A stretch of 64,000 nt of DNA, taken from contig JBCBVV010000034.1 in NCBI GenBank assembly GCA_039817415.1, positions 15,825 through 79,824 of the forward strand. Reading direction: 5' to 3'. The stretch comes from JALEFZ01 sp039817415. Lineage in GTDB: Bacteria; Bacteroidota; Bacteroidia; J057. The translations under genes and the position numbers were made by a program. This document shows, piece by piece, positions 26,571 through 34,293 of the stretch (position 1 is the first letter of the stretch; each line of letters opens with the position of its first letter). The notes under the pieces are model-generated. The model did not search any database, was not told the DNA's origin, and saw only the letters and a list, made by a program, of their open reading frames with translations.

Positions 26571-27476
26571 CTAGTTTGTTTTGACTACCAGGTAACGAGA
26601 GGTCTTCCAAAAGTTGGCAGGCTCTGTAATCTGGATGTAGTCATATACTTTATCCTGGTCTTCGTCCATCAACATATAGGAGTCAGATGGGTGAGAAGAA
26701 ATCAGGTCAATTTTCTTGGCGTTAACAGGAATCTTGATGGTTTCGCGAACATCGATTCGAGTGAAGGCAGCCTCATCAAAGTCGTCGTTCAAACGCTTAT
26801 TCTTAATGATGACAGCAGCGTCTTTTAGCATTTTAGCATCTCCTACAACGTAATAGGCTGTATTAATACTGTTTTGCTGGCTTTCAATTGTTTCTGTCTG
26901 ACTGCTGATCATATCTTCTTGATTGGTAATTTGATCAGACTGCTCGGAGGTTAGTCTTGCCAAGCTCTGGTTTTCTATATCCAATTGAGCTACGCGACCG
27001 TTTAATTCATCAATCTCGAAGTCAAGGCTAGCTAGTTTTTCTTTTAGCTGAGTAATTTCCGTATCACGTTCTCCCATTTGTTTTTTCAGCGAAGAAACCA
27101 TGCGACGGTAGTTATCGGCTTGGCCTTGGTACTTTTCGGCTTTGGCATTCAATTCATCAATCATCATTCTGTTTTGATCCAGCAATGCGTTGATCATTTG
27201 AATATCTTCTACAATCTTATCTTTCTGAGACATTCTCATCTCAGGATTCTGGCTATTCATGGAGATTAGGTTCTCCTTTTGCTTGATCGTCTCAAGATTG
27301 GATTCAAAGTCATTAAAGGTTGACATGAAGTCATTGAGGAGAGAATCCTGGGTGGATTTCTGAGCTTCTAGCTGGGCATTTTTTTGTTCCAGCTCTTTGA
27401 TTTTGCCACCGTCACAGGACGTAAATACAAGAGCAGTGGCTAGGATGATTGCGGTTAATTTGACTTGATTGCTCAT
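26571..27476 (-). CDS. Coiled-coil lipoprotein of unknown function
   Basis: A 301-residue lipoprotein: signal peptide ending LVFTSC (Cys21), then a long coiled coil (about 25-205) rich in Gln, Glu, Asn and Met. The C-terminal globular domain (206-301) opens with TAYYVVGDAKMLKDAAVI and has RIDVRETIKIPVNAKKIDLISSHP. This shape, a coiled-coil stalk with a small C-terminal domain, recurs in Bacteroidota lipoproteins, but I cannot name the function. It is a single gene, with a terminator about 190 bp downstream. Confidence 0.75.
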   Translation of the reverse strand: MSNQVKLTAIILATALVFTSCDGGKIKELEQKNAQLEAQKSTQDSLLNDFMSTFNDFESNLETIKQKENLISMNSQNPEMRMSQKDKIVEDIQMINALLDQNRMMIDELNAKAEKYQGQADNYRRMVSSLKKQMGERDTEITQLKEKLASLDFEIDELNGRVAQLDIENQSLARLTSEQSDQITNQEDMISSQTETIESQQNSINTAYYVVGDAKMLKDAAVIIKNKRLNDDFDEAAFTRIDVRETIKIPVNAKKIDLISSHPSDSYMLMDEDQDKVYDYIQITEPANFWKTSRYLVVKTN

Positions 27477-27593
27477 ATAATTGGTTGATTACTGTACAAT
27501 CATTTCCAATCCATATGCCACTAGCGCTAGTGACTGACTATCAAACACTTACACAAACATCAATATTAAAATGTCGGTCATTATGAAAGGATC

Positions 27594-27611
27594 ATTCTCA
27601 AAATGAGAATT
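27594..27611. promoter_or_regulatory. Small inverted repeat between aat and the coiled-coil lipoprotein gene
   Basis: ATTCTCA (27594-27600) and TGAGAAT (27604-27610) form a perfect 7-bp inverted repeat with a three-base gap. It is 28 bp after the aat stop and 117 bp upstream of the lipoprotein gene. It may be a weak terminator or a binding site. Confidence 0.3.
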
Positions 27612-27638
27612 ATTTGAAGGTAGGAGGGTACTCAATTC

Positions 27639-28331
27639 TTATTTGGAAAATAACTCTCCCCAATTTCCCTGAATACTTTTCCTTTTTGCAGAATCGTGTA
27701 AAAATTCCATAAAGTCATTCCGAGGAATCATTTCTGCCCCCAAGCTTTCCAAATGGCCTGTATGAACTTGGCAATCAATCAGACAGAACTTTCGTTGTTC
27801 TAGCTCTCTTACTAAAGAGATAAATCCAGTTTTAGAGGCATTGGAAACTTTGGAAAACATCGATTCACCAAAGAAGCAATTGCCTAGGGAAACACCATAA
27901 AGCCCGCCTACTAATTCGCCTTCTTGATATACTTCGACAGAATGAGCTAATCCTAATTGATGTAAATGAGCATAGGCCTCCTTCATTTCGTCGGTAATCC
28001 AAGTACCTCTTTGGCCGGGACGGTATATTTGAGCACAAGCCTGAATGACTTCTTCAAAGGCCTGGTCATAACTTATTTGAAACATCCCCTTTTTTAGGAT
28101 CTGCTTCATGCTTTTGGATACCTTTAGCTTGGCGGGAAAAAGGACAAAACGAGGATCTGGTGCCCACCACAAAACGGGCTCGTCATCCGAAAACCAAGGA
28201 AAAATTCCGCTTTCGTAGGCAAGAAGGAGCCTTTCCGCACTCAAATCCCCTCCAATCCCTAATATTCCACTGGGTTCTGCGTGAGATACGGGAGGAAAAA
28301 CTAAGTCGTCTGGAATGCGGTAAATAGGCAT
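27639..28331 (-). CDS. aat: Leucyl/phenylalanyl-tRNA--protein transferase
   Basis: Adds Leu or Phe to proteins with N-terminal Arg/Lys, creating N-degrons for ClpS-ClpAP. The 230 residues match the family. Hallmarks: FPPVSHAEPSGILGIGGDLS near the N-terminus, GIFPWFSDDEPVLWWAPDPRFVL, HSVEVYQEGELVGGLYGVSLG and FFGESMFS, then CQVHTGHLESLGAEMIPR. The next gene upstream on the same strand is clpS, the adaptor that reads these degrons, with a terminator between them. Confidence 0.96.
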   Translation of the reverse strand: MPIYRIPDDLVFPPVSHAEPSGILGIGGDLSAERLLLAYESGIFPWFSDDEPVLWWAPDPRFVLFPAKLKVSKSMKQILKKGMFQISYDQAFEEVIQACAQIYRPGQRGTWITDEMKEAYAHLHQLGLAHSVEVYQEGELVGGLYGVSLGNCFFGESMFSKVSNASKTGFISLVRELEQRKFCLIDCQVHTGHLESLGAEMIPRNDFMEFLHDSAKRKSIQGNWGELFSK

Positions 28332-28356
28332 AGAGGCCTAAGTTATACTTTACTCA

Positions 28357-28389
28357 AAAAAAATGCGCAGTCAACCATCAACTGCGCAT
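28357..28389 (-). terminator. Rho-independent terminator of clpS
   Basis: ATGCGCAGT (28363-28371) pairs perfectly with ACTGCGCAT (28381-28389). On the minus strand the stem is followed by eight T. It is 23 bp past the clpS stop and 32 bp before the aat start, so aat needs readthrough or its own promoter. Confidence 0.85.
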
Positions 28390-28411
28390 ATCAAATTATT
28401 TGTGTTCTTGA

Positions 28412-28759
28412 TTATTCTTGCTCTTCAACAGTGGCGCCAATGCCTCTGTCTACGAGAGCCTCCCTCATGACCCCAAGTTTTTTCCTAGGACCTCTCTTCA
28501 CGGCGTACTTACCTTTGGTGTGAATGATCCATGCACACTGCTCAGCTTGTTCTGAGCTATGGTCACAAATATCCATCAGGGATTTAATGACCCAGTCGAA
28601 AGTATTGATGTCATCATTCCACACAATAAGGTTGACGGGCTCGTCTACTCCAACCTGCTCGTTTACCTCCGTCAATTCCAGTACATCTACATTTAGTGGC
28701 ATCATCTTGAATGGATTGTTGTCAGAAACTCGTCTCACGATGGGCAATTTCCTTGCCAA
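28412..28759 (-). CDS. clpS: ATP-dependent Clp protease adaptor ClpS
   Basis: Delivers N-degron proteins to the ClpAP/ClpCP protease. The 115-residue protein has a flexible N-terminal extension (1-40) and the ClpS fold from 41. Substrate-binding residues match E. coli ClpS by spacing: Asn48-Asp49-Asp50 (E. coli N34-D35-D36) and His80 (H66). The gatekeeper Met40 of E. coli is Phe54 here (NDDINTFDWV), which may narrow the choice of N-terminal residues. KGKYAVKRGP and the C-terminal segment are typical. Its partner aat is immediately downstream. Confidence 0.95.
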   Translation of the reverse strand: MARKLPIVRRVSDNNPFKMMPLNVDVLELTEVNEQVGVDEPVNLIVWNDDINTFDWVIKSLMDICDHSSEQAEQCAWIIHTKGKYAVKRGPRKKLGVMREALVDRGIGATVEEQE

Positions 28760-28951
28760 CCGCTGCGAAAATAACTTTTTTTAACTGAAAAATAAAGATA
28801 ATGAAAGCACCAAGGACGACCTTCGTGCACATTATTTTATGTGGGATATATCGAGGGGATTTTTGTGAGGAAAGAAGATCATCCAAAACTCGAATTGACA
28901 CTCAATTTATGTTGTCATTTTTTCGTTGGAATCAATAAACCGCCTTCATTC

Positions 28952-30106
28952 ATGTTGAAAAAAAGCTGTCTTTTCCTCTTTTCATTCCTTCTTACGACTA
29001 TCCCTTTAAGAAGTTTCGCCTGGGGATTCTGGGCGCATCAACGTATAAACCGTCTTGCGGTCTTCACTCTTCCGCCAGAAATGCTGGGCCTATATAAAAA
29101 GAACCTTGAGTTTCTGACTGAACACGCTGTAGATCCAGATAAAAGAAGATATGCTGTCGATGGTGAAGCCGCCCATCATTTTATAGACATTGATCATTAC
29201 GGCACCTATCCCTTTGCCAATGTCCCTCGATATTGGGAAGATGCCGTAAGAAAATTGAGCAAAGATACCCTAGAAGCCTATGGCGTGGTTCCCTATCATC
29301 TTCCGACTGTGGTGATGAAACTCAAAAAAGCATTTGAAAAAATGGACTTGGTCGCCATCATGAAGGCTTCAGCTGACCTAGGACATTATGTGGGTGATGC
29401 ACATGTTCCCCTTCATACTACAGAGAACTACAACGGCCAAATGACCGGTCAAAAAGGAATTCACGGTTTGTGGGAATCCAGGCTGCCCGAGTTATTTGGA
29501 GTGGAGTATGACTTCTTTGTTGGGAAGGCTTACTATGTAGAAGACCTTTTCGGAGAGAGTTGGAAATTTGTTTTAGAAAGCCATGTTCTTGTAGATTCTG
29601 TCCTAAAGCTGGAAAAAGAGCTCACCGATTTTTTCCCTTCAGATAAAAAATATGGCTATGAAAGTAGGAATAACATTGTGGTCAGAACCTACTCTCGAGA
29701 GTTTGCTGATGCCTACCACAAAGCCATGGAAGGAATGGTTGAAAAGCGCATGCGAGAATCCGTTTTGCGCGTGGGCTCATATTGGTATACCGCTTGGAAA
29801 TTGGCTGGTTCCCCAGACCTCAGCCCCTTGATGGCACAATCCATTTACCAAAAACCTCCATCCTATAAGAAGCTTTTTAATATTCTGGATAGAGAAGCAT
29901 TTGATGTAGGCCACCTATTTGATAATTGTTGCTGTAAGCCCAAACAAAGAGCCCGAGCTTTTGGTCTGGCCAGAACGATGAGCTGTGTTCAGGATGACCC
30001 TAGATGGGGCCTTTACATGGATGAGCTTTCAAGTCAAACCCCTCCTAAAAGTAAATCAGCAAGGAAATGGTACCAAAAATTATGGACTTGGATCAAGTGG
30101 TGGTGA
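28952..30106 (+). CDS. Zinc-dependent phospholipase C / S1-P1 nuclease-like secreted enzyme
   Basis: A 384-residue exported metalloenzyme. I start it at 28952: a signal peptide (MLKKSCLFLFSFLL...RSFA) then precedes the conserved domain, whereas the ATG at 28841 adds 37 unlikely residues. Cleavage after Ala23 leaves Trp24 as the N-terminus, which in this superfamily is itself a zinc ligand. Other ligands are visible: WAHQRIN, AAHHFIDIDH and DLGHYVGDAHVPLHTTENYNGQ, and HGLWES. The substrate could be phospholipid or nucleic acid. A C-terminal extension has a Cys cluster (NCCCKPKQ). Single-gene unit. Confidence 0.85.
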   Translation: MLKKSCLFLFSFLLTTIPLRSFAWGFWAHQRINRLAVFTLPPEMLGLYKKNLEFLTEHAVDPDKRRYAVDGEAAHHFIDIDHYGTYPFANVPRYWEDAVRKLSKDTLEAYGVVPYHLPTVVMKLKKAFEKMDLVAIMKASADLGHYVGDAHVPLHTTENYNGQMTGQKGIHGLWESRLPELFGVEYDFFVGKAYYVEDLFGESWKFVLESHVLVDSVLKLEKELTDFFPSDKKYGYESRNNIVVRTYSREFADAYHKAMEGMVEKRMRESVLRVGSYWYTAWKLAGSPDLSPLMAQSIYQKPPSYKKLFNILDREAFDVGHLFDNCCCKPKQRARAFGLARTMSCVQDDPRWGLYMDELSSQTPPKSKSARKWYQKLWTWIKWW

Positions 30107-30205
30107 GCGCTTGGTAGAAAACAACCAATTTAAATGAGATACGTTTTTGGTCGGATAATTTATCCTTTCTTAGGGATAAAATATTGAACCAAAAACTATT
30201 TTTCC

Positions 30206-31177
30206 ATGAAAATGAATCCAAAATTCCTCCTGATTCGATTGCTAGTTTTGCTTAGTCTCCCTATTCTCCTCACATCATGTGATGGCGAATTACTGTATAG
30301 AGTTCTGGTAGCTATTTACGATGCCCCCATTGACGATCCTCTATATGCTGACACCTTTGTAACGATTGAAGGCATCGAAATAAACGGAAAGGAACTGGAT
30401 GATTTCAATGGTCCTAAGACCATCAATATATCCAACCTTCAAAATGGAATCCTCTTCGAATTGGTTAAGGATGCGGGCCTACCGAGCGGAGAATACGATG
30501 AGATGACCCTTCTATTGAACTATGATGAGGACGACCAAGGCGAAGCTCCTGGATGCTACCTAAATACTTCTTATGGCAGAAAACTAGATCTTTCAAATGG
30601 TCTTTCAGGTATTCAAAAAATTACCCTCAACAAAGACCTAAACCTCTCGGAGGATGCTACCAATAGATTCATCATTGATTTTGATTTGAGAAAGACCATC
30701 AAGAATGGGGGTCCTGGTGATCAAGAAGATATGGTATTTGTATCTCCTTCAGGTATAGCAGAAGGTCTTCGCCTTGTCAATCAGGATGAAACCGGCACCT
30801 TGAAAGGAAGTATTACCCTCCCTAGCCCTAACAGCTTTACTGTTAATTATTTTGCCGTATATGCATACAAGAAGGGAACCTTCGATAGAAGTTCCGAAGA
30901 GATTGACGTGGACGGAGATGGAATACCTTTCGAAAACGCAGTCACAAGTACGTCGACTGGCTTCAACAAAACGGGCAGTACAAGAGAATTTAGCATGTAC
31001 TACCTCGAGGAAGGAGAATACGATCTGGTATTTGAGGCTTACTCTCAAATAGAGTTTAGCGCTTCACAATTCGGATTTGCAGTACCCACAGCCACTCAAT
31101 CTATTACCTATCCTATTACAATCAAAGCTGGAGAGGAAACTACCATCAACCTAGATGATATTGAAATCATTCCATAA
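30206..31177 (+). CDS. DUF4382-like lipoprotein
   Basis: A 323-residue lipoprotein with signal ending LLTSC (Cys25). The first domain (about 28-190) has the DUF4382 pattern: IYDAPIDDP, a strand TFVTIEGIEING, then NISNLQNGILFELVKDAGLPSGEYDEMTLLL and FIIDFDLRKTI. A second beta domain (about 195-323) starts GTLKGSITLP and ends AGEETTINLDDIEI, like a carboxypeptidase-regulatory fold. No enzyme is evident. It is followed by a strong terminator. Confidence 0.78.
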   Translation: MKMNPKFLLIRLLVLLSLPILLTSCDGELLYRVLVAIYDAPIDDPLYADTFVTIEGIEINGKELDDFNGPKTINISNLQNGILFELVKDAGLPSGEYDEMTLLLNYDEDDQGEAPGCYLNTSYGRKLDLSNGLSGIQKITLNKDLNLSEDATNRFIIDFDLRKTIKNGGPGDQEDMVFVSPSGIAEGLRLVNQDETGTLKGSITLPSPNSFTVNYFAVYAYKKGTFDRSSEEIDVDGDGIPFENAVTSTSTGFNKTGSTREFSMYYLEEGEYDLVFEAYSQIEFSASQFGFAVPTATQSITYPITIKAGEETTINLDDIEIIP

Positions 31178-31198
31178 CAAACACCATTAGCCATCAAT

Positions 31199-31241
31199 AA
31201 TAGCTTCCAATCAGTCTGATGTGGAAGCTATTTTTGATTTT
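31199..31241 (+). terminator. Rho-independent terminator of the DUF4382 gene
   Basis: AATAGCTTCCA (31199-31209) pairs perfectly with TGGAAGCTATT (31222-31232), twelve-base loop, followed by a T-rich tract. It lies just beyond the 3' end of the convergent membrane-protein gene. Confidence 0.85.
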
Positions 31242-31252
31242 TCCATTTTTAT

Positions 31253-32020
31253 TTAGGCAAAATTTCCTTCTTCTACAGAGTGGACCATGTTTCTTTCGTT
31301 CATGTATTCTCCCAATTCGTAGACGTATTGGAAAATCGAGAAACAGGCCAAGGCACCAAATACATGCCATAAGAAGTGAGTCCCTACTCCGTCCAAGTTT
31401 ATCTGTACCCAATCAGTAGCATCTAGCATTCGGAAAATAATGGCGGCCACGAAGCCTCCTACCCCTATATAAATCCACCTTGCCTGATGAAATTTAGTCT
31501 TCATCAGGATAAGATAGACAGGTACCAGGATAAGAATAGCCATGATGGCATAGTTGATATTGACTACATATTGCCTTGGAAAAAGGGGATTATCAGAAAA
31601 CATGTTGTAATACATCAGATAACTGATGGCTACATATCCAGCTGAGGCAATAAGGACATGGATCCACTTACCACCAGACATCCTGTAGAAAAATACAGAT
31701 GCCGCCAGACAAAGAATCATAATAGGTCCCCAATCCATATGCAAGAAAACGGGGTGTAACCTAAAAAGATGGTAAATCGTGCCCCCTACTCCACCAACCA
31801 ATAACAGCAGTAGACTAGATGACATGAATTTATGTTCCATGAATTTACCTCGGAGTTTCCAGGTAAAGTAGGCCACAATTATGATAAATATTGCCGCAGA
31901 AATTCCATTTATAGGTTCTGCAATAAAATGATCGAAGTTGGTTTCCGCATACATCGGTCCACCATCTCTTTCCATTCCATCCTGATTATAATCTCGGAGT
32001 TGTAAGAGCAATTCAAGCAT
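31253..32020 (-). CDS. Seven-helix membrane protein of the ceramidase-like (CREST) type
   Basis: A 255-residue protein with about seven transmembrane helices. It carries the pattern of the CREST superfamily (alkaline ceramidase, PAQR, Per1): EPINGIS (35-41) ahead of helix 1, TIYH with His84 in helix 2, Asp96 (MDWGP) in helix 3, and His215-x3-His219 (THFLWH) in helix 7. These three His and one Asp would hold a zinc ion. The Ser usually found four residues before the first His is Gly80, with Thr81 next to it. Bacteroidota make sphingolipids, so an amidase acting on ceramide-like lipids is plausible but unproven. Confidence 0.65.
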   Translation of the reverse strand: MLELLLQLRDYNQDGMERDGGPMYAETNFDHFIAEPINGISAAIFIIIVAYFTWKLRGKFMEHKFMSSSLLLLLVGGVGGTIYHLFRLHPVFLHMDWGPIMILCLAASVFFYRMSGGKWIHVLIASAGYVAISYLMYYNMFSDNPLFPRQYVVNINYAIMAILILVPVYLILMKTKFHQARWIYIGVGGFVAAIIFRMLDATDWVQINLDGVGTHFLWHVFGALACFSIFQYVYELGEYMNERNMVHSVEEGNFA

Positions 32021-32128
32021 GCCACATTCCTTTAATTAATATCCTCATCAAACCTCTCACTGTTTGACGTTTATTCAACTTTATTGTCTCATGGCCGTAC
32101 CTAAATATTTTGAAAATAAGTGCAAAAA

Positions 32129-32177
32129 ACGCAAAAATGTTTTTCATCCTCAACTTCTGATGTATGAAATTTTGCGT
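32129..32177. repeat. Inverted repeat in the spacer before the arginine cluster
   Basis: ACGCAAAA (32129-32136) and TTTTGCGT (32170-32177) are perfect 8-bp inverted repeats 33 bp apart, between the divergent membrane-protein and GNAT genes. This could be a regulatory site for the arginine cluster, but no ArgR-box match is clear to me. Confidence 0.25.
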
Positions 32178-32284
32178 ACAGCCGACACTTATTCTGATGG
32201 ATGACTAAGTTTTATAACCTTTCTTAAGGTTTTTAAAAAAAATTAACTGTTATTTTGCCAATCTTATAATTTTTAACCCATCTC

Positions 32285-32983
32285 ATGAATATCGAGGTTA
32301 AAGTTGCAACAGAGCAGGATGAACGCTTTTCAGAAGCCATCTGCGAGATGATCGAACAGGCCGCCAAGGCTCGTGGTACCGGTATTGCCAAGCGGGAACC
32401 GGAGTATATCAGGCGTAAGATCAGGCAGGGAAAAGCTGTGATTGCATTTGTGGATGGGAAACTGGCAGGCTTCTGCTACATTGAAACATGGGAACACGAT
32501 CGATACGTTGCCAATTCGGGACTCATTGTTAATCCAGATTTCAGGAAGATGGGCCTCGCCAAGGAGATCAAAAAGACTGCTTTCGAACTCTCAAAAGAGA
32601 AATATCCTACCTCCAAGATGTTTGGAATCACTACCAGTTTGGCCGTGATGAAGATCAATGCCGAATTGGGATATAGACCTGTCACTTTCTCTGAATTGAC
32701 ACAGGATGAGGTATTTTGGGATGGCTGTAGCAGCTGTCCAAATTATGAGATCCTTACCAAGAATGAACGCAAACTCTGTTTATGTACAGGCATGCTGTAC
32801 AACCCAGCTGAGGACAAAGAGAAAAGTGAGGAAGCCAGCAAAGCAGAAACTTCAAAAACAGAAGAAAAGGCATTGAAAGCCAGATGGGAAAGATACAAGG
32901 ACCACCTACGGAAAAGGAGTGGCAACAAGATCTTGCAGAGGATCATGGATAATCTGTTCAACAAAGAACCCATCGTCAAGTAA
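32285..32983 (+). CDS. GNAT acyltransferase at the head of the arginine cluster
   Basis: A 232-residue GNAT protein. The acyl-CoA-binding region is at about 75-100 (NSGLIVNPDFRKMGLAKEI, close to the R/QxxGxG/A motif), followed by FGITTSLAVMKINAELGYRPV. A Cys-rich segment (DGCSSCPNYE...KLCLCTGM, about 145-175) and a charged Lys/Glu tail complete it. It fills the place of the first arginine enzyme (N-acylglutamate synthase) that this cluster otherwise lacks: there is no argA or argJ. Since the carbamoyltransferase looks succinyl-specific, it may transfer a succinyl group to glutamate; this is inference. A terminator-like hairpin separates it from argG. Confidence 0.82.
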   Translation: MNIEVKVATEQDERFSEAICEMIEQAAKARGTGIAKREPEYIRRKIRQGKAVIAFVDGKLAGFCYIETWEHDRYVANSGLIVNPDFRKMGLAKEIKKTAFELSKEKYPTSKMFGITTSLAVMKINAELGYRPVTFSELTQDEVFWDGCSSCPNYEILTKNERKLCLCTGMLYNPAEDKEKSEEASKAETSKTEEKALKARWERYKDHLRKRSGNKILQRIMDNLFNKEPIVK

Positions 32984-33007
32984 TATCAATTTTTTGAATG
33001 AATTCGG

Positions 33008-33049
33008 GGAGAATTGTTGGAGTGGACATCTAGCAATTCTCCTTTTTTT
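33008..33049 (+). terminator. Terminator or attenuator between the GNAT gene and argG
   Basis: GGAGAATTG (33008-33016) pairs perfectly with CAATTCTCC (33034-33042), followed by seven T. It is 25 bp after the GNAT stop and 23 bp before the argG ATG. That leaves almost no room for a separate argG promoter, so partial termination or regulated readthrough is likely. Confidence 0.8.
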
Positions 33050-33071
33050 ATACCACCCATAGCATTTTATT

Positions 33072-34283
33072 ATGAGCAAAGTTGTCCTGGCATATTCCGG
33101 AGGACTAGACACTTCTTACTGCGTAGCCTACCTCAAAGAAGCTGGCTACGAGGTACATGCCGCTACCGTTAACACAGGTAGTTTTTCCCAAGAAGAACTG
33201 GCCGATATTGAAAAGAGGGCCTTTGAATTAGGAGTTTCTTCCTTTACAGTGTTGGAAAAGACCAAGAGCTTTTATGATAACTGTATCAAGTACCTGGTAT
33301 TTGGGAATGTTTTGAAAAATCATGTGTACCCCCTTTCTGTAAGCGCGGAAAGGATGTTCCAAGCCTTGGCCATCGCCAACTACGCCAGACAAACAGGAGC
33401 GGAGGCTATTGCCCATGGTTCTACAGGAGCAGGGAATGATCAGGTGAGATTTGATTTGGCTTTTCATATCCTCGTTCCACAGGTAAAGATTATAACCCCT
33501 ATCCGCGACCAAAAGCTCAGCAGAGAGGAAGAAGTGAAGTTCCTTCAGGAAAGAGGGGTAGACATTTCGTGGGAAAAAGCACAATATTCTATTAATAAGG
33601 GCTTGTGGGGAACATCTGTTGGAGGAAAGGAGACCCTAAACTCATGGGACCACCTTCCCGAAGATGCCTACCCTAGCCAGTTGGTCAAACAGGACGAGAA
33701 AATCCTAGAGATTTTATTCGAAAAGGGTCAATTAGTGGCTGTAGATGGACAACGATTTGACCATGCAGTGGCTGCCATTGAACACTTAAATGACTTAGCT
33801 ACACCTTATGCCGTTGGGCGAGACATTCATGTGGGAGATACGATCATTGGTATCAAAGGGAGAGTCGGATTCGAAGCCGCTGCTCCCCTGATCATGATCA
33901 AAGCCCACCAATTACTAGAAAAACATACGCTCTCCAAATGGCAAATGCACCTTAAAGACCAACTGGCCAATTGGTATGGTATGCTTCTTCACGAAGGGCA
34001 GTTCCTAGAGCCTGTCATGAGAAATATTGAAGGTTTTCTGGATCATTCTCAAGAAACCGTCAATGGAAAGGTTAAAATTCGTCTGACTCCCTATCGTTTT
34101 GAAGTCCTAGGGGTGGATTCATCAGCAGACCTCATGTCTAACAAATTTGGAACATATGGAGAAATGAACCGAGCATGGTCCGGTGAGGATGTCAAAGGCT
34201 TTACTAAGATTCTCGCCAATAGCCCGAATATCTATTATTCTGTCAATGACAGTCTACTCCAAAACTTTCTGGAACAACTCTAA
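33072..34283 (+). CDS. argG: Argininosuccinate synthase
   Basis: Condenses citrulline with aspartate using ATP. The 403-residue protein begins with the ATP-pyrophosphatase loop AYSGGLDTS (7-15) and has AIAHGSTGAGNDQVRFD, the citrulline/aspartate-binding segment, and the C-terminal GVDSSADLMSNKFGTYGE. Length is the family norm. It lies in the arginine cluster 10 bp ahead of argC, and behind a hairpin terminator. Confidence 0.95.
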   Translation: MSKVVLAYSGGLDTSYCVAYLKEAGYEVHAATVNTGSFSQEELADIEKRAFELGVSSFTVLEKTKSFYDNCIKYLVFGNVLKNHVYPLSVSAERMFQALAIANYARQTGAEAIAHGSTGAGNDQVRFDLAFHILVPQVKIITPIRDQKLSREEEVKFLQERGVDISWEKAQYSINKGLWGTSVGGKETLNSWDHLPEDAYPSQLVKQDEKILEILFEKGQLVAVDGQRFDHAVAAIEHLNDLATPYAVGRDIHVGDTIIGIKGRVGFEAAAPLIMIKAHQLLEKHTLSKWQMHLKDQLANWYGMLLHEGQFLEPVMRNIEGFLDHSQETVNGKVKIRLTPYRFEVLGVDSSADLMSNKFGTYGEMNRAWSGEDVKGFTKILANSPNIYYSVNDSLLQNFLEQL

Positions 34284-34293
34284 GATCTGAAAA

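Noticed and set aside
28841..28951. Upstream ATG of the phospholipase C-like gene
   Set aside because: It precedes a good signal peptide by 37 residues; the Met at 28952 fits better.
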